A stretch of 64,000 bases of DNA, taken from assembly GCF_000189635.1 (NCBI RefSeq), contig NW_002476511.1, positions 109,422-173,421 of the forward strand, read 5' to 3'. Within the stretch, counting starts at the first letter, position 1, and each line of letters starts with the position of its first letter. This DNA comes from Tetrahymena thermophila SB210. Taxonomy: Eukaryota > Ciliophora > Oligohymenophorea > Hymenostomatida > Tetrahymenidae. A program made the translations under genes and the position numbers. The notes beneath the pieces are model-generated. The model was not told where the DNA came from. It saw only the letters and a program-made list of their open reading frames with translations, and did no database searches. Positions 1 to 11,949 of the stretch are shown in pieces.

Positions 1-3000
1 GGATTAGGCATAATTAAATTTTTTTATTTTCTATACTGTTACTCTCAAAATATTTTAATTATGCGTTGATTGCAACTATGAAAATTAGAATGCATAGCTA
101 AAAATATTAAACTAAAAATGAGCTAATTAAATAATCGTATATTTTAACTGATATATTTTGAATACTTTTATTTTATACTCTTTCTATTAGAATATAAAAT
201 AAAATAAAAACTAAGAGATTAATCATAAACAGTATTACTCCTGAGCCACTATTATATACTATTTCATCTGGTAAATCAGCTGAATAGAATTTAGAATCAT
301 AATATTAAATCTATTCTTAATTTAAATAGCTTTTAAATACATTTAAAAATGAAAGCTTTTAAGATGGTAACTAACCTATTATTTTGTAATTAATAAAAAA
401 ATTTTTATTTAATTATGAGAAATTACTATTAAATTAATTGATTTTTACTTTTTAAGTCCTTTGATGGGATGAAAACTAAAGCAGGTAAGTTAATATCGAC
501 TAATATAAGAAAGCTGAGTTTTTAAATAGAAATTCCTTAAGTTACAATTGAAAAACTTTAGATATTTAAAACTCCAGAAACTAGTGTTTAAGTATAAGAG
601 CTATAACTAGATATTTCAGAGCTAGTTTTTGAAGATTAATTTATCTAATTAATTTAGTCTTGGCTCAAAATAGGATCTTTATATTCTAAATAAATCTATT
701 CACATTTAGAGTTAATTAAAATAAATCCTTCTTAGCAAACCCTAATTTAGTCTTTACTATTTCCTTCATCTGCTTAACATCTGATTACACATGAGTTACA
801 TTCTTAACTGTTTTTAAAATAGATTTATTAATTTTATAAAGCCAAATAAAAATTATGAAAAAGAAAGAGTTAACTTCAAATGAAATTAAAATGAATAAAT
901 TTTGATTATACCTTGATTTAAATCCATTAATTAAGCACAAATTGCATTATTCATCTGGAAATAGCTTATAACCAGGTGAACACTTTTAACACTTAGAAGA
1001 ACTATCACAAACATCACAATTAGATGAGCATTAGCCACATCTATCCCCATCTAATTAATAGTTATAGAATCCATTTATATTTTCACATAAACCGCATGAA
1101 CCGTTTGGAAATAAATAATAACCATTTTAGCACTTCTAACAAGTAGTAGCTTCTTAACAAATTTAACAATTTGATTAACATTTCCCACATTTTTACCCAT
1201 TAATTTTATCTATGTAAAATCCATTTTAAACTCCACATAAATTACATGATCCATCAGGAAATAAAAAATAACCTGATAAGCATCGCTAACAAATATTAGA
1301 ATCTTAGCAAACTTAACAATTAGATTAGCATTTAACACATTTATTTCCATTCAATTCATATCTATAAAACCCATTTTAAGTGTCACACAAATTGCATGAG
1401 CCGTCTGGAAATTAGTAATAATCTTTCAAACATTATAAACATTTAGAAGAGTTTTCACAAATTTAGCAATTAGATTAACATTAACCACATCTATCTCCAT
1501 CCTAATAATATTTGTAAAATCCATTTTATATATTACATAAATTGCATGAACCATCAGTAAATAAATAATAACCTACTTAGCATTGCTAACAACTTTTAGA
1601 GTTTTAGCATAATTTACAATTAGATTAGCATTAACCACATTTATCATCACTCAATTAATATTTATAAAATCCATTTTATATATCGCAGGTATTGCATAAT
1701 CCATCAGGAAATAAATAAAAACCACTTGAGCATTGTGAACACTTAGTAGAGTCTATACAAACTTGGCAATTAGGTGGGCAATTACCACACTTATCTCCAT
1801 TTAAAGTATATTTGTAAAACCCATTTTTTGTATCACATATATTGCATGATCCATCTTAAATTAAATAAAAACCTTTTGAACACTGTTAGCATTTAGTTGA
1901 ATCTTAACAAACTTAACAATTCGATGAGCATTTAGCACACTTATCTACATTTAAAAAATATTTGTAAAATCCATTTTATATATCGCATTAATTGCATGAC
2001 CCATCCGAAAATAAGTAAAAACCGCTTGAGCACTGTAAGCATTTAGTTGAGTCTTAACAAATTTAACAATTAGATGAGCACTTACCACACTTATCTCCGC
2101 TTAAAGAATATTTATAATATCCATTTTATATATCACACTAACTACATGACCCATCTGGAAATTAATAATAGCCTGATGAGCATATCAAGCAATAAGTAGA
2201 ACTTTCACAAGTATCACAATTAGATTAACATTAAATACACTTATTTACATTCATGTAATACTTATTTTGACATATACACTTGCTTTAAGTAAATGTGGCA
2301 TTTGGATCACATATACATTGCTAATTATTGTTGTCAACTTAAGCGAAATTAGGACAAGTCTTTTCACATGTATTATCAGGTTAAAGGAAGTAGCCTGAAA
2401 TACAAGTTTAACATATTTATTTTTCTGAGCATTTCATACAATTAGAAGGGCAGCATTATCTTGGATCTTAAGTTGAGCAATAAGGACACTAAGATGGGCA
2501 ATAAAGAGTATTTATATCTAATAAATAGAAGTTAGTACCTTTCTTTAAAAATATTAAATTTCCCTATTTTAGTAAGAATAGAAATTTTAAAGAATTTTAA
2601 AAAGTAAATTTAAAATTTAACTTGTTAAAAATTGTAATAATGTCTTTAAATGTTAGGTAGCAAGTAATAATTAGAAGTCAGAGAAGAAGTAATTAATTTA
2701 ACATTCACAGTTGTAGATTATGAATCATAAGTTACTCTATAAAAATTGTTTTGGATATATACATTATTCTATTTATTAAATTTTTTGGTTTAAATATTTA
2801 ATCATTTTAAAATAAAAAATATACTTACTAAATATTAGATAATATCCAAAGGATTATTGGTATTTAATAATTTATCTCCTATTGCTGGAATTGTGTTTAA
2901 TGTTGATGCATCGAAAAATACAAATTAATTTTTGTTATAGTCATAGGTAAAAATTAAACTTATCTAATTTATTTTTAGAAGATTTAAATTAATCAAACTA

Positions 3001-4190
3001 TTTCCTTTAAAAATGAAAATTGTTAATTACTCCATCTGTATCAAAAACCTAAGAAATAATAGCTTAATTTGTACTATTTATACCTAAATCTAATAATTTT
3101 GTACATTCAAATGTATCCTAGCTCAAAATTGCCTTGCAAAACTTATTATCTATCAGAAATAAGTCAAATTTTTGCTGTTTATTTAAAAGTAATTTTTAAT
3201 AAAATATTTATTATTTTATTTTTAAAATTTAAAATGAATTTAAATTTCATATTAATTTTTATTGTAAAAAAATCATTTAAATAACAAAAAAACTAATTAA
3301 TAAATTAAAATTCTTAAATAAAATTAATTAATTAATAAAAAAATAATTTTTTACATTAAATAAAAATAAAGTTAGTAAAGATTTGACTGGAGGTTTAATG
3401 TTAGTATAAACAGAATTTTTGTAGACAATATAATTATTATCAATCACCAAATATGTTTGGTACATAAAGTAAGTTGTAGCATTAATTATATCTTTAGAAT
3501 CTTATAGTTTTTGAAATGAGTCTCCTAATATAAATTTATGTGGTGCAGAACCGCTAGTACAGTAGCAATAATAAAGCGAGCCCTAATTATATACGTATAA
3601 AAATTTAAATATTGCTTCATATTTTTCTAAAAATTCATTTGATTTTACATAATTTGTGACAAATGGTTAATTACATTATTAACTAGTTCCAAAAGAGAGT
3701 TTCTAGAGATACCCTTGCTAATTACTTGTAAGTAAATTTAAATCAATTTGATAGTAGAACTATTGGAGCTTGATAAAAAACATAAGCTGCTGTTAATTCT
3801 ATTTAATTAAAATGTGAGTAAAATTTATCCTATCTGAAAAAATTGAGTTTTTACATTTTATAGCATGTAGAAACCATAACTAAAACCAGCACCTGAGACA
3901 GGTGTTGAATCAATCAAACCATTTATTATATAGCTTGCAATTATATTTCCATTTTAATCCAAAATACTATATTTCCATAAATTATCGTCTGTAGCTTTAT
4001 AAATAATTGCGCTTTTTTCCTAAAAAAATGTAAATGATGTTTATTTAATACTTGATTTATTGTTAATTAATAAGAATACTTAAATGAAGTAAACTGAATT
4101 CGTAATCTAAATAGGTAAATTAATACTAGACACTAAACTTAACAATGAACTAATTAAAAAAAATTGAAAATATTAGAGTTTAGCTATCAT
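1..4190 (-). CDS. Cys-rich furin-like repeat membrane protein, paralog 1 (C-terminus cut by window edge)
   Basis: Multi-exon minus-strand gene with TAA/TAG read as Gln. The start is ATG at 4190, followed by a signal peptide (MIAKLQYFQFFLISSLLSLV...). The first exon is exactly 111 nt (4080-4190), the same length as in the two downstream paralogs. The next exon carries a K-A-T-D-D-N-L-W-K-Y-S motif, matching the paralogs. Between about 930 and 2300 there are about eight repeats of roughly 150 bp (50 residues). Each has the pattern C-x2-C...GFY...C-x2-C...NC-x2-C, typical of furin-like/growth-factor-receptor Cys-rich repeats in ciliate surface proteins. About 180-850 matches the hydrophobic C-terminal part of the other two copies, so the 3' end lies left of base 1. 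Intermediate exon borders at 2500-4000 were not all resolved. The likely role is a surface or endomembrane receptor-like protein; the ligand is unknown. Confidence 0.8.
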
Positions 4191-5284
4191 TGTCTTATTT
4201 TATTTAATTTTTGAATGTATAAAAAGTAATCGCTTGCTACTTCTTTTTATGTTATGTTTTTTAACTATTTTTTAATTTTCTTTTGGCAATTAATTTTCAC
4301 TTTTTTTTAGAGTCTTATTGCTTATTTTTTAATAAACTTAAAGGCTAATTATAAATCTGATAAATTATTTGTCATAAATAAGTAAATAAGCTGATCAATT
4401 TTTTAATACTTTGTAATTACTCTTAACCAAATTAATTGATATGTTTGACTAGAATTATTAAAAACAAATACCACACATTATATAGTACATATTATTTATT
4501 TGTATCATAAATCGTAGATACACCATAAGCTCTCCTAAGTCAAAACCTATGTTAATAATCTCTCATTTAAAAAAAATGATATAAAATATGAAAATAAATT
4601 TAATCGATTAAAAATTAATAATATTTGAAATAATTAAATACTTTATATATGATAAAAAAAAACATATAAAAACTTTCAATAAAAATAGGCTGAATAAATT
4701 TATTTTTAACTTTTGTTTACAATGATATAAATTACAAAAACAAAAATCTTGTTAACACCATAATTTATAATAAATAAATAAATATATTTATCTTTTCTTT
4801 TTTTGAAATTTTGCAACAAAATATTCTAATCAATTATTAATAATATGATGATAAAATGAAAGTGAATTTGTTTATGAAGATAGTTAATAACTCTTGATTT
4901 AAATCAACTCTTTCTTTTACTCAATATTTAAGCAAGAATAATTATATCAAATGCATACACTTTTGCTCTAAATATAAGTTGCTCTGAATGCTGTTTAGCA
5001 TAAACTGTCATCCAAGAATGAATTTTTCAGATTTCGCTTGCTCTCCTCATTAAAATGTATGAAATACTCAAGAAACAACTGTGAAAAATGATATGTAAGC
5101 ATCTATTATGGAATCCTTATATTTTACTGCATGGAATTTATGCCTTAATTCTAAATTAATAAGAATCTAAATATTAAGTAAAATTTCTACTTGATCTAAT
5201 TACTAATTATATAAAACTAGAGAATTATATTATAATTTAAAAGAAATTTGCTATCACTAAATATTATATGATCAATTTTCAAAG
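4191..5284. other. Intergenic, AT-rich, no gene seen
   Basis: Lies upstream of paralog 1 (minus, start 4190) and downstream of the duplicated block that begins near 5285. It contains poly-A/T tracts and no extended reading frame with protein-like composition. The promoter of paralog 1 must lie here, but no specific element can be named. Confidence 0.6.
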
Positions 5285-8200
5285 TGATTCTGTCTTTTTT
5301 CGAGCTGGATGAAATCAAATTTATAAGGAAATACAATTAAGAACCTATCAATAAAAGGTAACATAAAATAAGATTTTGTGAGCATGAATCTGGATTAATC
5401 TAATCCACTTTTTCTTAGTAAAAGCTTATGTTATTTTATAAACATTTACAGTAATTTTTTATTTAGAAAGATAAAAGGTGTTAGGAATTTTATCTCTTCA
5501 TAATTTTATTTTATTTAGTTATTTTAGAAAGTTTTTTTATTCTTCTAGTTCGACTTGCTGAGTGGTGGTATTTATTTTATTAGTAAAAGTATATGATGAG
5601 CAAATTAATAATGACAAATTTAAATCAATTTTAAATTTAATATTCTTATTAATTCTTTTTTTATTTATAATCACTGAATTTATATATTCCATATTAATAA
5701 TTTGTCTTTTAGACTGAAAATTTATCTTAGGTTTAGATTGAAGGCATAAGTTATTATTAATTTAATTATATTGATTACATTTCATAAAAAACATTTTATT
5801 CTTTTGACCTCAACTTACTTTTAACAAAATCATATAATTATACTAAAATTTATAGAAACCCATAAGCTGGTTATAAGAGCAATACAATGAAAACATTAAG
5901 TACTAAAATTAGACAAGCATAACTAATAGTACTTTCATAATTCTAATAATCAGACTTTGAACAATACAAGCCTACAATTAGGTATTCAGTAAAAAGAGCA
6001 AGCCATAAAAAATGACTTATAATAAAAAAAGCATTTGTAAGCTTAGAAATAAAAGGTCTATAAATAATAGCAATAATTAATTAAACTAAAGAAAGCACTA
6101 TTGATATTATACATACTACCATCCATTAAGCACTAAACTGTATAAAAATAGTAGGTAGAAGAAAGGTTTCTATAAAAAAATTGATCAAAAGGTAGTTTCT
6201 TCTAAATTGGCACTCATAAATTGTTTGGTTCTAAATTTTATCTCTATTAATAATGTAAAAAGTCCTATTTTAATTATCTTTGGATTATCTATTTAGATAG
6301 TAGAGCAGATATTAAAATATTTTAAAGGAAATAACAATCAATAGAATAGAAAGACATAAGTTCATTTCTTTACTTTCAATATTGTTATTTATGAAGTATT
6401 TTATTTATGCATTGATACCAACTACAAAAATTAAGATGCAAAGCTAGAAATATTATATTACGAATGAACTTATGAGATTATCATATAATTTAGTAGATAC
6501 ATTTTAAATAAATCTATTTTATACTTTTTCTATTAAAAGATAAAATAGAACAAAAGTAAAGAGACTTGTAAAAAATAAAATTAATCCAGACCCACAGTTA
6601 AATAATATATTATCAGGAAAATCAGCAGAATAAAATCTGGTGTCATAGTAATCAGTTTAGCTTTCATCTAATTAGCTTTTAAATACATTCAGAAGAGAAA
6701 ATTACTTCGAAGGAAGCTAATCTATTTTTGAAAATAAAAAAAACTCTTTATATTCATTTAAATAATAAAATTAAATAACTAATTTAACAAAGTATTTCGA
6801 TACCTTTTTGATTTTTGATAACCATGTAAATTAGATCTGGTAAATTAATGCTAATTAAAGTAAGAAAACTGAGTTTATAATTAACTATTCCTTAAATAAC
6901 AATAGCAAAACTTTGTTAATTCATTAAACCCATAGCTATATTCTAAGAATATGAGCTATATGTTTACACGCTAGAAACCGTTTTTGAAGATTAATCTATA
7001 TTTTAAACTTAATCTTAGCTTAAAACTGAATTCTTTAAAGGTAGATAAACTTATTAACATTATTTCTTTAATAAAGTGAATCCATCGTAGCAACTTGTGC
7101 ATTGTTATTAACTGCTTCCTTCACAAGTTAAACACGATGAGTCACAAGGAATACAATTATTGTTACTTTTTTTTAAAAAAAATATTTTTTAAAAGTATTG
7201 ATTTATTAATGTTAAATATATTAGTTTAATTAAAAATAAGCATTAATTAAATCAAAATAAAATTGTTAAAAATTGAATTCAAGAGAAGTATTTTTTAATT
7301 TTTACTTGATATAAAACCCTTTCTGAATATCACACAATTGACATGATCCATTTGGATACAAATAGAAGCCTGATGAACATTACTAACAATTTTATGAGTT
7401 TTAACAAAAATCACAATTAGATTAACACTTTTAACACTAATTACCACTCAAATAATAAGAATTATTACATTTACACTCTTTATTGGTAAAAGTCGCGTTT
7501 GGATCACATATACACTTTTTATTAATGTTATCAATTTAAGCAGAAATAGGACAAGTTTTATCACATGTTTGATCTAATTACATCATATATCCAGGACTAC
7601 AAGTTAAACAAGTTTATTCATCATTACATTCAATACAATTTGAACTACAACATTAATTATGATTTTAAATAGGGCAATACTAACAACCAGCTGGGCAGTA
7701 AAGAGAGTATATATTTAAAATTAATGATTTAGAATTTTGATATAAACAAATAAAATTTCCCTATTTTTTTTTAGTTTTAAATGTAAAGATTTTTTAATAT
7801 GTAATTATTTAAATTTACATATTAAAAGTTTTATTCATCATATGGAATTGAAGCTAAAGTATAATCTCCAGAAGGTAAAGATGAAGTTATTAGCTTAATA
7901 TTAAGTTTAGCTGACTAAGAATCATAAGTGATTGAATAAAGATTTGATTGAATATAAACATAATTCTATATTTAAATAAAATATTTTTTAAATAGAAATT
8001 TAGAATTAATTTTAATTTTATTACTTTGATTTATATAATTTGTTCAGGTTTTATATTACTTATTATGTTATCTCCATTTGCATATATAGTATTAAATGTT
8101 TCAGCCTCTAAAAAATTATAATTATTTGTCTTATAGTTAAAGCCAAATATAATATCTTTCTTATTTAATGGTAAATAGAAATATTTAATTTCAAATTAAA

Positions 8201-9845
8201 TTTGTTTTAGGAAATAAAATAAATTACTCCATTTGAGTTGAATACTTTAGATATGATACAATCTTTGGTAGGATTTAATCCTAAATCATACTTTTTTGAG
8301 CAATCAAAAGTAGATCCAGTCATAGTTGCTTTACAGAGTTAATAATCGAATAAAAATATGTCATATTTTAACTATTTTTATGAAATAATGTATTAATCTA
8401 AAATATTTCTTAATAAAAAAACAATCTAAATATTAAAGAACATAATATAAATTAAATAAATAAATAAATAATAAATTATTTTACCTTTACTTAAAATTAA
8501 AAAAAATAAAAATAATTAATTTGTAAATTGAATTTAAAAAACATTACATCATATAATCTTATAGTCTGAATACTGGTTATAGATAAAAAGTTAGTATATT
8601 CTTTTCCTTTATACACTAGTAAAGTTTCATCGAACACTATATATGTTTTTTTAAATAACTGATTGTTGAATTTCACTTTAGAAGTAGCTGTTTCTAAATC
8701 TTACAAAGAAGACGCTTTCCAAAGGTAATTATCTACAGTGCCAGAACCATGAACAGTGCAAGTATAGTAATAAAGTGAATCCTATTTAATTATTTTGTTT
8801 CTTGATAAATAATTTATATTTTAGTTAAATTTTTTACATATTATGAAACAAAATAAAATGAGTCGCATCCTTTATTGGCATACTTATTTATTGAGAGATA
8901 TTTTAAATTATTACTAGTTAGTATACTTAAGTCAATTATATAATAAGAATCACTAGGGTCACGGTAATTATAAAAGTAGAGTAGCTATTAATTCTTTTAA
9001 TATTCAAAATTTTATTTAAAAATATAGTTATATACCACAATAAATTTACATTTTAAAGAAGATATTAAGCGAAACTACCAAATAAGTCACTCATTCCATC
9101 AATTATGTAAGTTTATGTAATACCTGTGTTTATATCCAAAGTACTATATCTCCATTTTTGATCTGTCAATCCTTTGTAAACAATTGCGTTAGTCTCCTAA
9201 ATATAATGTAAATCAATCATTATTATTTCATATTTTTTAAATTTTAATACCTTTATAAAGTAGACTTGAGAATCAACGTAAAATGGCAAAGTGTCAGCTA
9301 TACAAAAAACATTTTAAAAAAACAATCCTATGAAAATAAGTAGATATTATAATAAAATCATATTCTTTTAGGTAAACTCCTTGTTTCTATATTCACTTAA
9401 ATTTACTTTCTCAAAACAAAAGTCAGACAAAATTTATTAACTTACTCTTTTTAATTTAAACTAATAGTCTCTTTAATATTTTTCTTCTTCTTCCTATCTA
9501 TCAAGTTTTTCTATGTTTTTCTCTCAGTTTTTAATTTTTTGTGGTCAATTTTCTTCTTTTATTAATCGTTACTCTTATTTCAAAGTATTACTTAATTAAA
9601 TTCACTCAAATTAAAAGGATGTTTTTATAAATCAATATTAATAATTCTCAATAGCCAAAGCAATTAAATACCCTCTGACAAATTTTCGATATATTCAAAT
9701 GATTTCATAATTTTGTTTTTTTGTAATATAATGTAATGTAAAATATAATATTCTACTAGGGCTATAGATTTACTTATGAAAAAATGAATGGAAGATATTT
9801 ATCAATTTTATGTCTTGAAATCAACTAATTTTATATTAATTTATA
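5285..9845. repeat. Segmental duplication, left copy
   Basis: Close copy of 11950-16615, in the same orientation and offset by about 6.7 kb. Identity runs through the whole Cys-rich gene (paralog 2), its 3' flank (from the segment containing GAGCTGGATGAAATCAAAT) and about 480 bp of 5' flank (to the segment containing ATATTCTACTAGGGC, matched near 16535). Differences are scattered substitutions and small indels in introns. Coding exons stay in frame, so both copies are probably under constraint. Confidence 0.85.
5625..9361 (-). CDS. Cys-rich membrane protein, paralog 2 (10 exons, 995 aa)
   Basis: Exons on the minus strand: 9251-9361, 9050-9196, 8838-8993, 8548-8781, 8228-8371, 8025-8159, 7819-7965, 7306-7760, 6804-7165 and 5625-6721. 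The sum is 2988 nt, exactly in frame, with TGA as stop. The N-terminal signal peptide is MILLQYLLIFIGLFFQNVFC. Exons 2-7 encode a roughly 300-residue extracellular region without a domain I recognise. Exon 8 and the start of exon 9 hold Cys-rich furin-like repeats (C-P-x-G-C-x-Y-C, then GFY...C units). Exon 10 encodes several strongly hydrophobic membrane segments and a Gln/Lys-rich tail. It is the close twin of paralog 3 and a more distant relative of paralog 1. The presumed role is a type of surface receptor or adhesin; this is inferred from architecture only. Confidence 0.88.
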
Positions 9846-10194
9846 AACAGATATCACTTTCAAGTTATTTGTGGGATATTAATAAACAAAAAAATTTAAA
9901 TGCATTTAGAAAAATAATGAGGTTTACTTATTTTAAGATATAATTTATTAAAATTTAATCTTTATTTATTTTTTAATTTGAAAAATGATGGTCGCAACTA
10001 ATTTTTAATAGATTAAAATTAATTTAAAAAAATGTTTTTATTCAAAATAATTAAAATAAAATATAAACATTATTTAACAAATTATATTAATAGTTATATA
10101 TAGACACTTTTGAAATCAAGAAAAGAAATAACTCTGACTCAATTAATTTTGATAGATAAGTGAATTATAATTCCTCTACTAAATAATCCTCCTT
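9846..10194. other. AT-rich spacer between paralog 2 and the ABC relic
   Basis: Contains only AT-rich sequence between the 5' flank of paralog 2 and the decayed ABC transporter. No gene is supported here. Confidence 0.5.
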
Positions 10195-11230
10195 AATTTT
10201 TTCTTAATAAAAATGCTTAATTATATTTAACTATTTTTTACCTTTTTCCAACACAATTACTCTATCATCTAATTTGTCTATATTTTCCAATCTTTGAGTG
10301 ATAGCTAACCGTGTCTTATTTTCACAAAATTATAAATTAGTTTGTTAAGTATTGATTTAGTTTTAGATGTACATGCTAAAAGTAGCTTCATCTAAGTAAA
10401 TAATTTCTGGCTCTATTATAATAACTCTAAAAAATTAACAACTTACTTTTCTCCATTAATGATCAATCCCTAACTTTTATTTAAAAATTCAAATTTTCCT
10501 ACTCTTGCATTTTTGACTCTTGCTATTAATTGCTATCATTATTCTTATTTTTCAATAACTAAATTTGCTTTTTTAATAGTTTCTTTTCTTATTCACTTCA
10601 TCTATTTTTTGTCAAAAATGTTTTGTCTAATTTTAAGATTAGTCTTATCAATCAATCTTTTATTAAATTTCTTATAAAAGGATTATATTTATTTTCTGAA
10701 TATAAATTGCCCCTTAAGGAAGTATTATATAAAAACCCAAATTAAGGTGAGGGAAGTTTTAGATATTTGTTTTTCACTGAATAATATTTTATATTTTTTC
10801 CTTGTATTAATATGCTATTAATTATATTGGATATAAGTTAAATAGGAAATTCAATACTGAAATTGTCCAAGAATCAGCCCTTCCAGAAACTACTACTTTT
10901 TTTCCTCTATTTATTTTTAAGCTAAAATCTTTGGCTGCAAAGTGAACATCTTATAATTGATAAATCATATTAGTTTATGATTTATTTCATCATATGCAAT
11001 TACAGATTTTTAAATTCAATTACAATTTTTTCATCATCCTCATCTCTTCATTGATTTTATTTTTCTTATTTTAAATATTAATTTTCTTTTATTTCTATTT
11101 AACTACTTTCTTGCTCATTGTTGAAATGTTATATAACTCTCTCCACTGATACCATATTCGATTCTAAGCTACAAAAGAAGCGAATAAGGTCATAAAATCT
11201 GGTAGAGAGCAACATAAAATAAGTAAGAGA
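10195..11230 (-). pseudogene. ABC transporter subfamily C (MRP-like) nucleotide-binding-domain relic
   Basis: Fragments of an MRP-type nucleotide-binding domain appear in order on the minus strand but in shifting frames with TGA stops between. Near 11120-11200 is FCSLESNMVSVERVIQHF, matching the ELEsnMVSVERi segment that precedes the domain. Near 10880-10960 is a degraded Walker A (GRADSWTISVLNFLFNLY, expected G-x-x-G-x-GKS/T). Near 10690-10750 is a Q-loop region (SPQFGFLYNTSLRGNLYS). Near 10450 is a signature remnant INGEKQ. At 10395-10440 is Walker B IIYLDEAT. The D-loop is lost (SMYI), and the H-loop His is replaced (LAITQRLENIDKLDDRVIVL, normally HRL). Walker A lysine, D-loop and H-loop histidine are gone and frames are broken, so no active transporter is possible. 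It lies between the two duplicated Cys-rich genes. Confidence 0.85.
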
Positions 11231-11949
11231 CATAAAAACAATGTAATAATTAAAATTTTGACCAAATGCCATTCAAAAATTTAGTGGTTTGAGATCACAA
11301 TTTTTTTGAATGGCTGATGTGTTTGAATATAATTTATGTAAAAATAAATAATTTTATAATAGAATTTAAATAATAAATATTTATAATTAATTAATTTACA
11401 TCAATCAAATTTTTAATTTTAGTCTTTTTAAAAAATTTTTCTTCAATTTTCGAACCTGATAGAAGAAAAAATATAAAAAATGCTTAATCAAAGATTTAAT
11501 TAATTTATTGATGAAGAAATTTAAATTTTTTTATCAAACATTTAATCTTGAATTAATTTTTTTTTATAAATCTATGTTAGCAATAATTTTTAAATAGTAA
11601 AAATTTACAAATGGCCTGAATGGAGCAGGATAATAATATAATATAAAAAAAACTGCAAACAAGAAACAATATATGATGCTTTTAAAGTCATACAAATAAA
11701 AGTAAAATTATTATAATTATTATTAAGAATTTTTTTAATATGTGTAAAATTAAATTCGTAGATTATAGCCATTTTGAGATTATTAGCAATATAAGTTTGG
11801 TGTAAGTAAACAATTTTATTGTTATGATGGATTAATAACCTTGGCTTTAATTATTATTGGTGTCACTAATTGAAATAATAACTATAGCTGAAGAGGACTC
11901 AATATTATTGCTGAATCTTCAATATTCTATGATTAATTTACTCTAACCA
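11231..11949. other. AT-rich spacer with a 12-bp inverted repeat
   Basis: No gene was found. The only distinctive element is a perfect 12-bp inverted repeat, GCCATTCAAAAA at 11268-11279 and its complement TTTTTGAATGGC at 11303-11314, with a 23-nt loop. It may be the end of a small mobile element or just a chance hairpin. Further decayed pieces of the ABC gene could extend into this stretch but cannot be recognised. Confidence 0.5.
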
